Assembly (NCBI GenBank): GCA_964517135.1
Contig: CAZFBA010000007.1
Span: forward strand, 1-64,000
Length of the DNA: 64,000 nucleotides
Direction of reading: 5' to 3'
Origin: CAZFBA01 sp964517135
GTDB taxonomy: Bacteria; Cyanobacteriota; Vampirovibrionia; JBFMGH01
Under the pieces are notes generated by a model. It worked only from the letters and a program-made list of their open reading frames with translations, was not told the DNA's origin and made no database searches. A program made the translations under genes and the position numbers. This document shows, piece by piece, positions 44,374-54,026 of the stretch (its first letter is position 1; each line of letters opens with the position of its first letter).

Positions 44374-45722
44374 ATAAAAAGTTTTTGCCGACAATCATAG
44401 CAATAATTGTGTTGTTGGTACTTGTTGTGCTTGTTGTTCCTCTGAAAAAGCCTTCTCCATCAGTTCAAACCGGTTATGAAAGAAAACAACTCTTTGATTT
44501 TAAACCTTCAGAGGTAACACAAATTGAAATATTGAGTACAAAAAACCGTGAAATAAACATGGTTCTTGAGAAAATCGATGAAAAAACCTGGCATGTTAAT
44601 GGTCAGCTTGCATATACACCAGACATTCAGGATATTTTAACAGTCCTGAGCACTGTTGGCCTGATAGGAGAGATAAAAGACTACAATAATCTTGAAGAAT
44701 TTGGTTTAAAGCCTCCGCACAAAGATTTGAAAATGACACTTAAAAACGGAAAGTCTTACAGGGTCTATATAGGTGATACAACGCCTACCTCAAGTAATAG
44801 ATATGCTATGCTGGAAAAAGATAATACTGTTTACATAGCAGATAAATATCTTTATAACGCACTTTCTGCTACTCCTCAATCGCTTATAAATAGAGATATA
44901 TTCAAAATAGAGCCTTCAGAAGTTGAAGAACTTGTTATAGAAAAAGGAAATAATATAATAAGATTCAAAAAAGATGGTGATCACTGGTATCTTATACAAC
45001 AGGATGATCAGAAACTCTTTGCTGATCAGTCTAATGTTAAAAGTATTCTGGTAAGCCTCTTTGGCAACGCCGCAGACGTCTATATTGATGAAAAAGTAAA
45101 AGACTTAAAAAACTATAAGCTGGATGATCCGCTGGTATCTCTGAGAGCTAGAACATCTGACGGCAAGGATGTTAAAGTTTTATATAGTGATGCTATACCC
45201 TCTACCAAGCTTTTTTATGCTTTAAACACATTAGATAATAAAGTTTATGTTGTTAACAAAACAAAAATTGACCGTATCACCATGCCAGAAATGGATTTCA
45301 GAAATAAAAACCTTGTTACAGTTCCTATGAGTGATCTTGATAAAGTAATTGTTTATAAAAATGATAAAGAATATACATTCAAAAAAGACCGGCGTAACCT
45401 CTGGGTTTCAAAGGAAACAGGCCTTGAAGATATTGTTACCAACCAGTATATTCTCGATCTTTCCGCCAGGTATGCTGATATTATTAGCGATTTAAAATAT
45501 CATGACACAAAAGAAGACTTCGGGTTTGATAATCCTGAGCTCAAGATTGAATTATATAGAAAAGGCAGCGGAACACCCGATACAATCAAAACAGGAAAAG
45601 CTTCTAAAGAAGGTTATTATTACGTTAGTGTCAATAAAGATCCCTATTTATACCTTATTTACGAAGATACATTCAGATTTCTTAAGAATATGGGTAAAAA
45701 AGATCCACCACGTAACACTTAA
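44349..45722 (+). CDS. DUF4340 membrane-anchored protein
   Basis: 457 residues: an N-terminal membrane helix (IIAIIVLLVLVVLVVPL) and two copies of the DUF4340 beta-rich unit, seen as 'DFKPSEVTQIEIL' / 'KIEPSEVEELVIEKG' and 'EEFGLKPPHKDLKMTLKNG' / 'YKLDDPLVSLRARTSDG', plus a third partial unit near 'EDFGFDNPELKIELY'. DUF4340 proteins accompany GldA-F-G operons and are thought to be periplasmic partners; the role is unknown. Overlaps gldG by 25 bases. Confidence 0.88.
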   Translation: MVEKKKSLDKKFLPTIIAIIVLLVLVVLVVPLKKPSPSVQTGYERKQLFDFKPSEVTQIEILSTKNREINMVLEKIDEKTWHVNGQLAYTPDIQDILTVLSTVGLIGEIKDYNNLEEFGLKPPHKDLKMTLKNGKSYRVYIGDTTPTSSNRYAMLEKDNTVYIADKYLYNALSATPQSLINRDIFKIEPSEVEELVIEKGNNIIRFKKDGDHWYLIQQDDQKLFADQSNVKSILVSLFGNAADVYIDEKVKDLKNYKLDDPLVSLRARTSDGKDVKVLYSDAIPSTKLFYALNTLDNKVYVVNKTKIDRITMPEMDFRNKNLVTVPMSDLDKVIVYKNDKEYTFKKDRRNLWVSKETGLEDIVTNQYILDLSARYADIISDLKYHDTKEDFGFDNPELKIELYRKGSGTPDTIKTGKASKEGYYYVSVNKDPYLYLIYEDTFRFLKNMGKKDPPRNT

Positions 45723-45998
45723 ATCCTTGTCAGGCAGTCTTTATCTTTTCTAAAATTGTGAAATAATTTTGATATACGTCATTTTAAGCTGATTGTACCG
45801 GCCAGTTTTAATGTTACAAAAAGTAAATAATATTTATTATGACTGTTACTATGGATTTTTAGGAGTTTTATTATCAATGAGACATGTATAAAATTCCCCT
45901 ATGAAATAAGTTCTGAGGTACCTCCGGGTAATTAAATTCTTATCTTCTGCGTTTACAGAGGGGCGAAATGGGATCAATAGTTTAAGGGAGCCAAAGCA

Positions 45999-48443
45999 TT
46001 GTTTAATGTTGCATTGAATCAAGAAATTCTTCGTCAACCCCAACGGAAACAACCCGTCCATAAAGCACTACAACCAGAAGTAGTTACATTTAAAAGCCTG
46101 CCGTCAAAAGATTTTATTAGCTTTACTGGAACAAAATCACCTCTGGATAAGCTTGAACATCTTGCCAAGAAAGCTGCACATAGCAGTGGTGATAAATTAG
46201 ACATTTCTGGTAATTATGTAGACCTTTCACCAGCTCAGGCAAAGGCTGCTGAGCTTTATGAAGCAATTCAGGCTATTAAAGCCATTGCAAAAGTTAAGGG
46301 TAATGACTTTGCAAAGCCGGTTTCACCTATTGAAAGTGAAAAAGATTCAAGCTGGGTTAAGCAATCTACTTTTTATAACCTGAGCCCCAGAGCTATGGGA
46401 GGTCTTGTCAATTCAATTAAAATGTTACCAACTATCAGGCCAGATAGTATATACCTTTCGCCTATCTTTGATAATAGTAATGGTGCACTTTATGCCCAGT
46501 CGAGTTTTGACTTAGACCCTGATATCTATAAAAAAGACCTTGAAGCACTCAATAAAGGCATACCTGAAAATCAACAAATGACAGCTGATGAACTTATGAA
46601 AGCCTTTGTTGATGCTGCTCACCTGCTTGACAAAAAGGTAGGGATGGATTTAATACCTCATATGTCTGATTGGGCCGATGAATTAATAGAAAAACCTCAT
46701 CTATTTCGCTGGGTAAAGCTTAATGATAACAAATCAGGGGTAGCTATTGGTTCTGGTATTGATTTGACAGATAAAAATGACAAAAATTTAAAATATAATA
46801 ATAATCTTACAGTTCAGGATGAAATGAAAACCGCTATTATGAAGGCTTTAGAGCAATCAGGAGATGCAAGGTTAAAGAAACTTGGCCAGGAAATGAAAGA
46901 CAACCCAGCTTCAGATATCTATAGAGTAATCAAAGAAGATTATCCTGAAAAGAAAGATGATATTAAAAATGCTGTTTTGGCAGAAGTGAAGCAGCAAAAG
47001 GGTTATGCTAATATACCTGTAGCACCCTGGAACGGTAATGAGCTGCCAGTATTCCAGGAATGGGTAAAAAATGGCAACTATCCAAGGTTTTCATCAGGTG
47101 GAAAAGAGCCCTATGGCAACCTGACACCGTTTAAATTCTATCATAACGAGAAAACAATGGCAGGTGAAGTTGATCCATCCAGACCAAATAAAGAAGCTAT
47201 TGAATATTTCACAGAAATATTCCCGAAATCAAGAGAAAAATATGGTTTTGATTTTATTAGAGCAGATATGGCCAAACACGGATTTGATGAATTTAACAAT
47301 GCCGGTAATGGTGCAAGTGCAATTAAGCTTGGTTACGCAACAGCAGATATCTGGAAACAGGTTATTGATAGGGCAAGAGATGAATCAAAACCCGGTGGAT
47401 CTAAATCTGTTGCTGCACTGGCTGAAGCCTTTGAAGAAGATATGGTTAAATTTGCCAATATTGGCTTTGACCTCACCCTTGGCTCTGATCAATACTGGGA
47501 TCCAGACCCGTCAAGCATAAAAGATCGTGTAGAAGGCAGCTTTAACTGGGTGAAACAACTGGCTGCCAGATTTAAAGAGGGTAAAATCAAAAAAGCTATC
47601 TCTAAACTCTTCTCATTAGATACTCATGACTGTGCAGTTGGTTCAAACAGGCATAGAATAGACAGATCCGGCAATGATGGTGTTCAACTTGCTATGACAC
47701 TGGGATTGTTTACTACTGCCGGAGACGGCAAACGGCCGTTCTATATGATGAATGGCAACGAGGATGGTTCTAAATTCCAGACAAAAGATGGCAGAGACCT
47801 TACTGTCACAAAAGGAGAAATGCCACTGGTTAATAATACAACTTTTAATAAGACCTATCATAAGCTCTTTAACGCATATGATTCGGTCAAAGATGTTTTA
47901 AATAGCAAACAAGCAGAACTGAAATATCACTTTTTACCCAATAACCTTATGGGTATAGAAGTTGATTCACCTGAAGGTGAACTATTGACACTTATTAACC
48001 AGAACCCGCATCAGGGTTTATCTTCAGAATTCAATGTTCCATCTTCACTGGGTTCAGGTGATGGCGCTAAAGTAGTTATGGATGATCAGAATGTAGATAT
48101 AAAAGCTGGTGAAACAAAGAAATTTGCCCGTACCGTAGGTAAGAAAATGTTTGTGAGCCTGCCTCCTGGTGGAGCCCATGTCTTTAAAGTCATTGAACCA
48201 AAAGAAGAAGAGAAATGGATCGAAGTTTCAGCACAGGAAGTTGTAAGATATATGCCGGATAGCAAAGAAGGTAAATTGCTGTCAGCATTGATGAAAAAAG
48301 ACCATAGCTTTAAGAAATCGAGTGCAACAGATGGTGACCCCAATATGGCTTCAGCCATACTTGAGGCAGGCAAAGAGAAGTATCTTGTCACCCTGCCTGT
48401 TAACGATCCGCACCACTGGAATATCAAGGTAGAAAAACAATAA
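45999..48443 (+). CDS. Divergent GH13-like alpha-amylase-family protein, cytoplasmic
   Basis: An 814-residue protein with a TIM-barrel of the GH13 (alpha-amylase) type. 'MDLIPHMSD' corresponds to conserved region I. 'FDFIRADMAKH' is region II with nucleophile D423, 'ALAEAFEED' gives the acid/base E476, and 'LDTHDC' is region IV with D544. The catalytic triad is thus intact, so it probably acts on alpha-glucan such as glycogen. The first 110 residues are an extra N-terminal part with 'FISFTGTK'. No signal peptide. The C-terminal 130 residues resemble a beta domain. The closest subfamily is unclear. The start is TTG at 8 bases from AAGGGAG; no in-frame ATG nearby has a ribosome site. Confidence 0.8.
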   Translation: MFNVALNQEILRQPQRKQPVHKALQPEVVTFKSLPSKDFISFTGTKSPLDKLEHLAKKAAHSSGDKLDISGNYVDLSPAQAKAAELYEAIQAIKAIAKVKGNDFAKPVSPIESEKDSSWVKQSTFYNLSPRAMGGLVNSIKMLPTIRPDSIYLSPIFDNSNGALYAQSSFDLDPDIYKKDLEALNKGIPENQQMTADELMKAFVDAAHLLDKKVGMDLIPHMSDWADELIEKPHLFRWVKLNDNKSGVAIGSGIDLTDKNDKNLKYNNNLTVQDEMKTAIMKALEQSGDARLKKLGQEMKDNPASDIYRVIKEDYPEKKDDIKNAVLAEVKQQKGYANIPVAPWNGNELPVFQEWVKNGNYPRFSSGGKEPYGNLTPFKFYHNEKTMAGEVDPSRPNKEAIEYFTEIFPKSREKYGFDFIRADMAKHGFDEFNNAGNGASAIKLGYATADIWKQVIDRARDESKPGGSKSVAALAEAFEEDMVKFANIGFDLTLGSDQYWDPDPSSIKDRVEGSFNWVKQLAARFKEGKIKKAISKLFSLDTHDCAVGSNRHRIDRSGNDGVQLAMTLGLFTTAGDGKRPFYMMNGNEDGSKFQTKDGRDLTVTKGEMPLVNNTTFNKTYHKLFNAYDSVKDVLNSKQAELKYHFLPNNLMGIEVDSPEGELLTLINQNPHQGLSSEFNVPSSLGSGDGAKVVMDDQNVDIKAGETKKFARTVGKKMFVSLPPGGAHVFKVIEPKEEEKWIEVSAQEVVRYMPDSKEGKLLSALMKKDHSFKKSSATDGDPNMASAILEAGKEKYLVTLPVNDPHHWNIKVEKQ

Positions 48444-48494
48444 AGTCAATACATTATATAGCCAGATGATAACAATCACACATCTTATTAATGC

Positions 48495-48690
48495 TATAAT
48501 ATGTTTTAATATTAAAAGTATATCAAAATAATGGACTTACAGGCATTTATGTCAGACAGTATCTAGTGCAAACGCTCCCATAAATGCCTTCTCTAAAAAC
48601 AAGTTTGTAAAACAAGCTAATGCAAATACATTTTACCTGCTAAAAACTCAAAAAAAAGAACCACAAAGGGTTCTAAATCTAGTAGCAGGT
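48495..48690 (+). ncRNA. Possible structured small RNA
   Basis: In the gene-free stretch after the GH13-like gene there is a perfect TATAAT (48495-48500), then two long hairpins: AGGCATTTATG (48541-48551) with CATAAATGCCT (48579-48589) around a 27-base loop, and ACCTGCT (48635-48641) with AGCAGGT (48684-48690) enclosing AGAACC/GGTTCT (48657-48674). No -35 box is clear and I cannot match it to 6S, SRP or tmRNA. The remaining bases to 49069 show nothing else. Confidence 0.35.
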
Positions 48691-49069
48691 TTGTATAGAG
48701 GATGGGTTGCATTATGAGGTGTATATTATGTGCAAAAAGATTGTCTTTTTCTGACACTCTCTTTATTCCCTTATTTTGTGATTTTAAACGTGTTTTTTTG
48801 AAAATCAGAAATTTATTTTACAAAACTTAAAAAGCTTATTAACTAATATAAACTTTAAATTGATTGAAATAGCTGGCAATAAAAGATTTATAGTAATCAT
48901 TATGACTATAAAGAGTTAAGTTTTTTTTAAGTAAAATAAATTGAAATTCATATATACTTTGGAAATTCGTAAATAAATCTGGTGTTATTCACTGATTAGT
49001 ATATTTTGCAATCAATAAAAGTTAAAACCCTCACACTTGAGATGAAATCATATTATAGAAATCCTGAGC

Positions 49070-49573
49070 TTACATACATTCAAAGAAGTTAGCCGGATTA
49101 ATTTCATCAAAATCTCTAAAAAGTATGTCTTTAAAGCATATTCGACTTACAATTTTGTTAAAATCTCCGGGTAAGTTATCTATTGTAATGTAATCATCTG
49201 AAAATGTTACGCTGTAATAATATTCATATGGTATATTATCATTTACAGGCCAATCATAAGAATAAATACCAAAAGAAGCAACATTTAACCAATCTAAATA
49301 GGCATCTTCAGGTTTTTTATTAACAAATGATTTTAGAGTGGTTTGATAACAGCTTTTAATCTCAGCACGCAGAAATGATCTGTAATTTCCCTTTTTCGAT
49401 GAGAAAAAATCCATTAATGAATAATAATCTTCAAAGTTTTGAATAGCCAGAAGTGGTATTAATCCGGATCCTGCAGTAGAAAAATGTCCAACATAGCCTT
49501 CAGAATCAACTGCAAACCAGTCAAATTCTGTACCTTTAATAATATCGATCTTTTGAGCTAAATCATCAGACAT
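49070..49573 (-). CDS. Hypothetical acidic cytoplasmic protein
   Basis: No family recognised with confidence. 167 residues, rich in Asp, Phe and Tyr, with no signal peptide or membrane helix. The opening 'TEFDWFAVDSEGYVGHFST', running into a Gly and Pro, has the 'D..G.v..F.t.G.g..P' look of small proteins often found as immunity-like or orphan genes; that is only a resemblance. It stands alone just downstream of two tRNA genes, a common landing place for acquired DNA, and its Asp/Tyr-rich composition differs from its neighbours. Confidence 0.65.
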   Translation of the reverse strand: MSDDLAQKIDIIKGTEFDWFAVDSEGYVGHFSTAGSGLIPLLAIQNFEDYYSLMDFFSSKKGNYRSFLRAEIKSCYQTTLKSFVNKKPEDAYLDWLNVASFGIYSYDWPVNDNIPYEYYYSVTFSDDYITIDNLPGDFNKIVSRICFKDILFRDFDEINPANFFECM

Positions 49574-49616
49574 AATAATAAGTAATCAAACTCTTCTGAC
49601 TCAATATCAAAAAATT

Positions 49617-49650
49617 ATTTAAAAAAAACTGCAAGAGTAAACTCTCGCAG
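49617..49650 (-). terminator. Terminator of the tRNA-Cys/tRNA-Val transcript
   Basis: On the minus strand CTGCGAGAGT-TT-ACTCTTGCAG forms a 10-base stem (one G-U pair) followed by eight T. It lies 7 bases past the tRNA-Val 3' end. Confidence 0.88.
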
Positions 49651-49656
49651 CCTTTA

Positions 49657-49729
49657 TGGGCAATACTGGACTCGAACCAGTGACCCCTTGAATGTCGATC
49701 AAGTGCGCTACCAACTGCGCCAATTGCCC
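49657..49729 (-). tRNA. tRNA-Val(GAC)
   Basis: A 73-base cloverleaf read on the minus strand: acceptor GGGCAAT/ATTGCCC, D stem GCGC/GCGC, anticodon stem CTTGA/TCAAG, T stem ACTGG/CCAGT with loop TTCGAGT, discriminator A, no encoded CCA. The 7-base anticodon loop is TCGACAT, so the anticodon is GAC (valine), but position 33 is C instead of the nearly universal U. Confidence 0.88.
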
Positions 49730-49738
49730 GGGTTTAAA

Positions 49739-49809
49739 AGGCGACACCCAGATTCGAACTGGGGATAAGGATTTTGCAGACCCCTGCCTTACCACTTGGC
49801 CATGTCGCC
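49739..49809 (-). tRNA. tRNA-Cys(GCA)
   Basis: Minus-strand cloverleaf of 71 bases: acceptor GGCGACA/TGTCGCC, anticodon loop CTGCAAA with anticodon GCA, T loop TTCGAAT, discriminator U as expected for cysteine, no encoded CCA. It lies 9 bases upstream of tRNA-Val and probably shares its transcript. Confidence 0.95.
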
Positions 49810-49985
49810 CCGTTAATAAAATATAAATCAATTTTATTTAGTTTTCAATAGAGCACTTTTCGTGTATTTCATGGTATGACACCCCCTGTAAAGCTGTCAA
49901 CCCGGTTTTAATATTTGTAATTATATTTACGAAAATTTATTTTGCCCTGCAGGCTTTATGCAGTAATTTTTATTCTCTTCAATCG

Positions 49986-51629
49986 TTATCTGGCCGTTCT
50001 GGCAGCTGTATAATGTTTTTGCGCCCCGGATTCTTTAAACCAGAACTTATTTTCAAATGTATTTTTTATGTAAATAACCGCTACACTGTCTCTATAAGCT
50101 TCAAACCATTTTTGATTTTCATCATTACTCAAGGCTTTTGCAAGCTCTGAACCAGGTGGTATAACTACCCAGTTGACTTTAAAGCTGTTTAAATGTTCTT
50201 CCCATTTGTTTCGAGTAAGTTTTATATCATGCGATTCTTTAAAAAACTTTTCTCCATACATATCAAATCGTGTGTCAATGAACACTTTGTATTCAGGGTA
50301 AAGTTTTCGTATGGCATAGCTTCCCCATGTTGGGTAAGTATAAAATTTGCCAGGAACCTGATATCTCTTTACAAACTCATAAGCGTAATAAGGTCTGATC
50401 TTTTTATATTCCAGCGAAAAACTGTAATAATTTTGAACAAGTGGAACCTTATATAATGCTATGCTTAAAGCAATAACAGCCATAATTGACAGCGCAGAAA
50501 TCTGCCAGTCTTTTATTTTGAATGATAGAGTGGATATTTTGCCGGCTTGAATAGCTATTTTTTCTATTGTGTTAAAAGCAATATCAATGTAAGCAGAGGT
50601 TTTTGATTTATTAATAATACTAAAATGCATATTTTGAAGTTGAAAAGCAAGAACAAGGGTTGCAAAAATACCATAAAAAGGGATATTTTTAACACATACA
50701 AGCATAGAAATGAATGATACAGCAAGCATAATTACATAAAAATAGTTTACTTTTCTTATAAAATAGCTTAAGAACAGTATCACAGTAAAGGTAACAAGCA
50801 CAGCCAGGTAAATATCATTATGAAAATTTGGTGAAAGCAACTCTTTAATATGATTGTTCATATATTGTGAGCTTGAAAGTCTATGAAAATAAGAGTATAA
50901 CAGGTGCTGATAAGGATTAATAAGTGTTGCCATTATACTCAAAAGAGCAATGAAGGGAAGCTTTTTAGCAAGTTGTCTGGCAGTATCATCTTGTAATAAA
51001 AAAGATTTTATAGACTGATATAAGATAAAAAGAGCCAGGATAATAAGTCCGGCAATAAACCCGAGGTGAATATTAGCCCAGAAAATAAATACAATGGGTA
51101 TTAATCATATAAACCCTGAAGATTTCTTTTCAGCCAGTGTAAATAATAATAAAAGTAAGGCAGTAAAAAGATATGTCATACTGGCGGGCCGGGCATACCA
51201 GTTAATGGTAGTTATCCAGAGGCCAGCTATAATGGCAATAGAAATATAAAAAGTGTAAATACGTTGCAACCTCAGGTTTATAAAGAGAATAGTAAAAGTA
51301 AGACCAATTGTTATAGTTGAAAGTAAGCCCATTCCACTAAAACCAGCTAAGGAATAGAAAAGATAAAGTATTAGCTCATAAAGCCACTGATAAAGTATCC
51401 AGGGAGTCTCTGTATGAGTGAAAGAATAGATATCAGTACCCGGTAATTTAAACCCGCTGTCATAAATATATTCTCCTGTTTTTAAAAGCCAGTTAATATC
51501 AGAATCATAGAGTGTTCTGGCTCTAAAAAAGCTCATTGATGGCAAAATAACAATAATAACAAGTAATAAAACACCTGGCAAAAGAGCAAGCAGAATCCAG
51601 AAGATTAAATCTCTTGTTTTAGAACTCAT
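49986..51629 (-). pseudogene. Polytopic membrane protein gene interrupted by an in-frame TGA
   Basis: Two open stretches, 51629-51105 and 50942-49986, are in the same frame. The 54 codons between them are open and continue the protein: after '...AEKKSSGFI' a TGA (51105-51107) is followed by 'LIPIVFIFWANIHLGFIAG', the expected next membrane segment. The joined product would be about 547 residues with some ten membrane spans. Its first periplasmic loop ('YDSDINWLLKTGEYI', 'TDIYSFTHTETPWILYQWL') resembles GT-C-like envelope proteins. The TGA probably replaced a TGG (Trp). It starts within the ATGA overlap with the TPR gene. It is either a recent nonsense mutation, a sequencing error or read-through. 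Confidence 0.82.
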
Positions 51630-52333
51630 TCTTGCTTCTCAGCAACTCGATAACCAAATTTTTTAAGGTTTTGTTCGGCACGTTGCATCGTAACCTTATC
51701 GTTGCGTGCTTTAGCTTCTTTGTATATCTCAAACCACATTAATATTGTTTTTTCCTGCTCGTTTTTCTTAGAACCAAGTACTTCTACAACCTTTTCAAGT
51801 TTTTTAGAGTTCGGATTCAGCTCATATGACCGTTTTATGTATTTATGTGCTTCATAGAAATTGTTAAAATACATCAGCTGCAAAACCCCTGCAGTGTAGG
51901 GCAACTGCCAGTTTCCAGGGTTGTTTTTGATACCTCTTTCCAGTATATTCATTGCCAGGTGAGGTTTTTCCATTTCATCTGCAATTGCAAAAGCGCCATA
52001 CCAGTAAGCAAAGCTGAATTCAGGGTCAAGAGTTGTTATTACATCTATATATTTATAGGTATAACTAAAGTCATATCCTTCTCCCTGAGTATTTTTAATG
52101 TGATAATTCTCTCCAAAATATTGAATAAACTCAAGCCAGACAATATCAGCTATAAGATTATCAAATCCCAGAGTTAAATATCTGGTTATATTCGTAGGAA
52201 GTGTTATCAGAAGATTTTTTTCAGTATAAAATATCTTCTGATCCTTTGCATATCTGTCAAGTCGCTGTTGCGAATAAAAAACACCGCAGCAGAGAAAAAG
52301 AAAGATTAAAACTGTAACGATTTTTTTCACCAT
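51626..52333 (-). CDS. Membrane-anchored TPR-like protein
   Basis: About 235 residues: an N-terminal membrane helix (VTVLIFLFLCCGVFY) followed by helical hairpins of the TPR type ('FAYWYGAFAIADEMEKPHL', 'YEAHKYIKRSYELNPNS'). The segment 'RYLTLGFDNLIADIVWLEFIQ' recurs in TPR proteins encoded beside membrane glycosyltransferases. The open frame extends to 52471, but the ATG at 52333 (MVKKIV) begins the signal anchor and avoids overlap with the upstream gene. It overlaps the next gene by 4 bases (ATGA). Confidence 0.8.
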   Translation of the reverse strand: MVKKIVTVLIFLFLCCGVFYSQQRLDRYAKDQKIFYTEKNLLITLPTNITRYLTLGFDNLIADIVWLEFIQYFGENYHIKNTQGEGYDFSYTYKYIDVITTLDPEFSFAYWYGAFAIADEMEKPHLAMNILERGIKNNPGNWQLPYTAGVLQLMYFNNFYEAHKYIKRSYELNPNSKKLEKVVEVLGSKKNEQEKTILMWFEIYKEAKARNDKVTMQRAEQNLKKFGYRVAEKQE

Positions 52334-52382
52334 AGCCCAATTATACCAGACATATGCTATAAAATGTGAGGAAAATAAAAAA

Positions 52383-54026
52383 TTATCTGAAGGGTGTTTC
52401 ACGCCTGTATATAATTGTAATAGGCTTACCGCCGTACCATGTAACTTCATGGGCAGGCAAATAATGGTCATTTATGTATCTATTGAGTATATTACAGTGA
52501 GTTTTGCCAAATTCACCTATGCCTTTTTCAGGTATACTAACCTTTAACGACTTAAGAATAATGTTAACTTTTTTATTTTCAATATCTTCAATGATCTTAT
52601 TTTGATCATCATCTGACAGGCCTGAAATATACATAAATTCTGTATACCTTGAAGGCTGATCTCGTTGACTTATAAAGTTATAAATCGTATTATACGGTAA
52701 TGTAAGAACATTTTCATCTTTTAAAGTATTCTGTTCGATATAATTTATTCCTTTTGTAAAAATTTGATACCACTGGTCGTTTACGAAAGATATTTTTGCT
52801 CTTTTACAGGGAGCATAACTGGCTGGATAACTGGCATACAGTGTTGCTACATGGATTTTGACCAGAAGCCCTGCGAAAAGAAAAGTACAAAAAGCTGTTA
52901 AAACTGGCCCCAACCAGCGAGTTTCTTTATATGTATCAATGAAATAACTTGCAGCAAAAAACACAAGCGGTATGACAACAGGCAAAGTCCAGTATCTGAG
53001 AGTATAAATAGTACCTACAAGTATAAATTCGTGAGTACTCAGGAGGCCTGCAATAAATAATATGAGTACAAAAAACAGTTTATAACTGTTTATACCTTCT
53101 TTCTTATATATTAAAAGGCCTGCTAAAAGCGACAAAAAGAGAAAAACAAAATACCAGACAGCTGCGCTGAAAAAGTGTAGAAACCTTAGTAAATCAAGGT
53201 TTTCAATATCTTCAAAGTACGGAATAACAGAATCAAAAAGAAAAAGTCTATTAAAAAGGCTTTCAGTAGGGCCCATTAAAAGGCTACTGGAAAAAGGAAA
53301 GCTCTTATTAACCTGCTCCTCAGGTATAAAATAAATAAATAATCCATAAATTATTGCAGATAAAACTACAACAACTATTGTTAACAGGCAAGATTTTTTC
53401 ATATCAAGTTTGTTAAAGTAGTTATAAACGGTAATACCTGCAAAAACAGCAACTAATATGATTATACCCATATTTATCTTAACCATAATAAGTAAAAAAC
53501 AGAAACCTGCAATTGTATAGATAAGCCAGGGTTTGGTTTTTATGAAATAATAATACATAAGTATTGTTATCGCAGTTAAAATCATACTTCCAAAAATGTG
53601 ATTGGTTGATTTTATTATCATTGTGTAATATAGAATAAAGATAAGGCCAGCCAGAAAGCCACAAAAGTTATTACTGAATCTGCTAACTAAGAAATATTGC
53701 CCGAAAACAATTATTGTAAACAGAATATACCAGATTAAGGCGGCGTTGAAGATATTAACCCCGAATAGTTTGTATGTTAATCCGTACATCAGAGGTGCAA
53801 GTGGGCCATAAATCCAGTTGAAGTGGATGTATGGAAGTTGCCCTTTAGATACCAGGTAATAATAATAAAAATCTCTACCAAAATCACCTTCAAATGTCAG
53901 GTCAAAATAGAGTTTAAAGCCATAAATTGAAAACAAATATAGATAAACAGCAATAAGCGCAAGAAGCCAGAAGTGTTCTTTAAGTATTTTCAGGGTTTTA
54001 TGATTTTCTATGCATACATTATTCAT
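52383..54026 (-). CDS. GT-C-type membrane glycosyltransferase-like protein, copy B
   Basis: A 547-residue protein with about 11-12 membrane spans and a first-loop acidic motif 'EGDFGRDFYYYYLVSKGQLP', like the catalytic loop of GT39/PMT and other lipid-phosphosugar-dependent GT-C enzymes. A C-terminal soluble part carries 'LTLPYNTIYNFISQRDQPSR'. It is a clear paralogue of the protein at 55162-56811 over its whole length. The open frame starts at 54065; the ATG at 54026, overlapping the upstream stop by 8 bases, is more likely. Activity is inferred from topology and loop residues; the acceptor is unknown, with pilin a candidate. Confidence 0.8.
   Translation of the reverse strand: MNNVCIENHKTLKILKEHFWLLALIAVYLYLFSIYGFKLYFDLTFEGDFGRDFYYYYLVSKGQLPYIHFNWIYGPLAPLMYGLTYKLFGVNIFNAALIWYILFTIIVFGQYFLVSRFSNNFCGFLAGLIFILYYTMIIKSTNHIFGSMILTAITILMYYYFIKTKPWLIYTIAGFCFLLIMVKINMGIIILVAVFAGITVYNYFNKLDMKKSCLLTIVVVVLSAIIYGLFIYFIPEEQVNKSFPFSSSLLMGPTESLFNRLFLFDSVIPYFEDIENLDLLRFLHFFSAAVWYFVFLFLSLLAGLLIYKKEGINSYKLFFVLILFIAGLLSTHEFILVGTIYTLRYWTLPVVIPLVFFAASYFIDTYKETRWLGPVLTAFCTFLFAGLLVKIHVATLYASYPASYAPCKRAKISFVNDQWYQIFTKGINYIEQNTLKDENVLTLPYNTIYNFISQRDQPSRYTEFMYISGLSDDDQNKIIEDIENKKVNIILKSLKVSIPEKGIGEFGKTHCNILNRYINDHYLPAHEVTWYGGKPITIIYRRETPFR

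Noticed and set aside
49619..49831. A 70-codon open frame over the tRNA genes
   Set aside because: It runs antisense-free through tRNA-Val and tRNA-Cys themselves; the tRNA cloverleaves explain the sequence.
51105..51107. TGA read as a sense codon (alternative genetic code or selenocysteine)
   Set aside because: All other genes read full length with TGA as a stop, several genes end in TGA, the site is in a membrane segment, and no SECIS-like context was evident.
52334..52471. Extended N terminus of the TPR protein
   Set aside because: It overlaps the end of the GT-C gene, and the signal anchor with its ATG begins at 52333.
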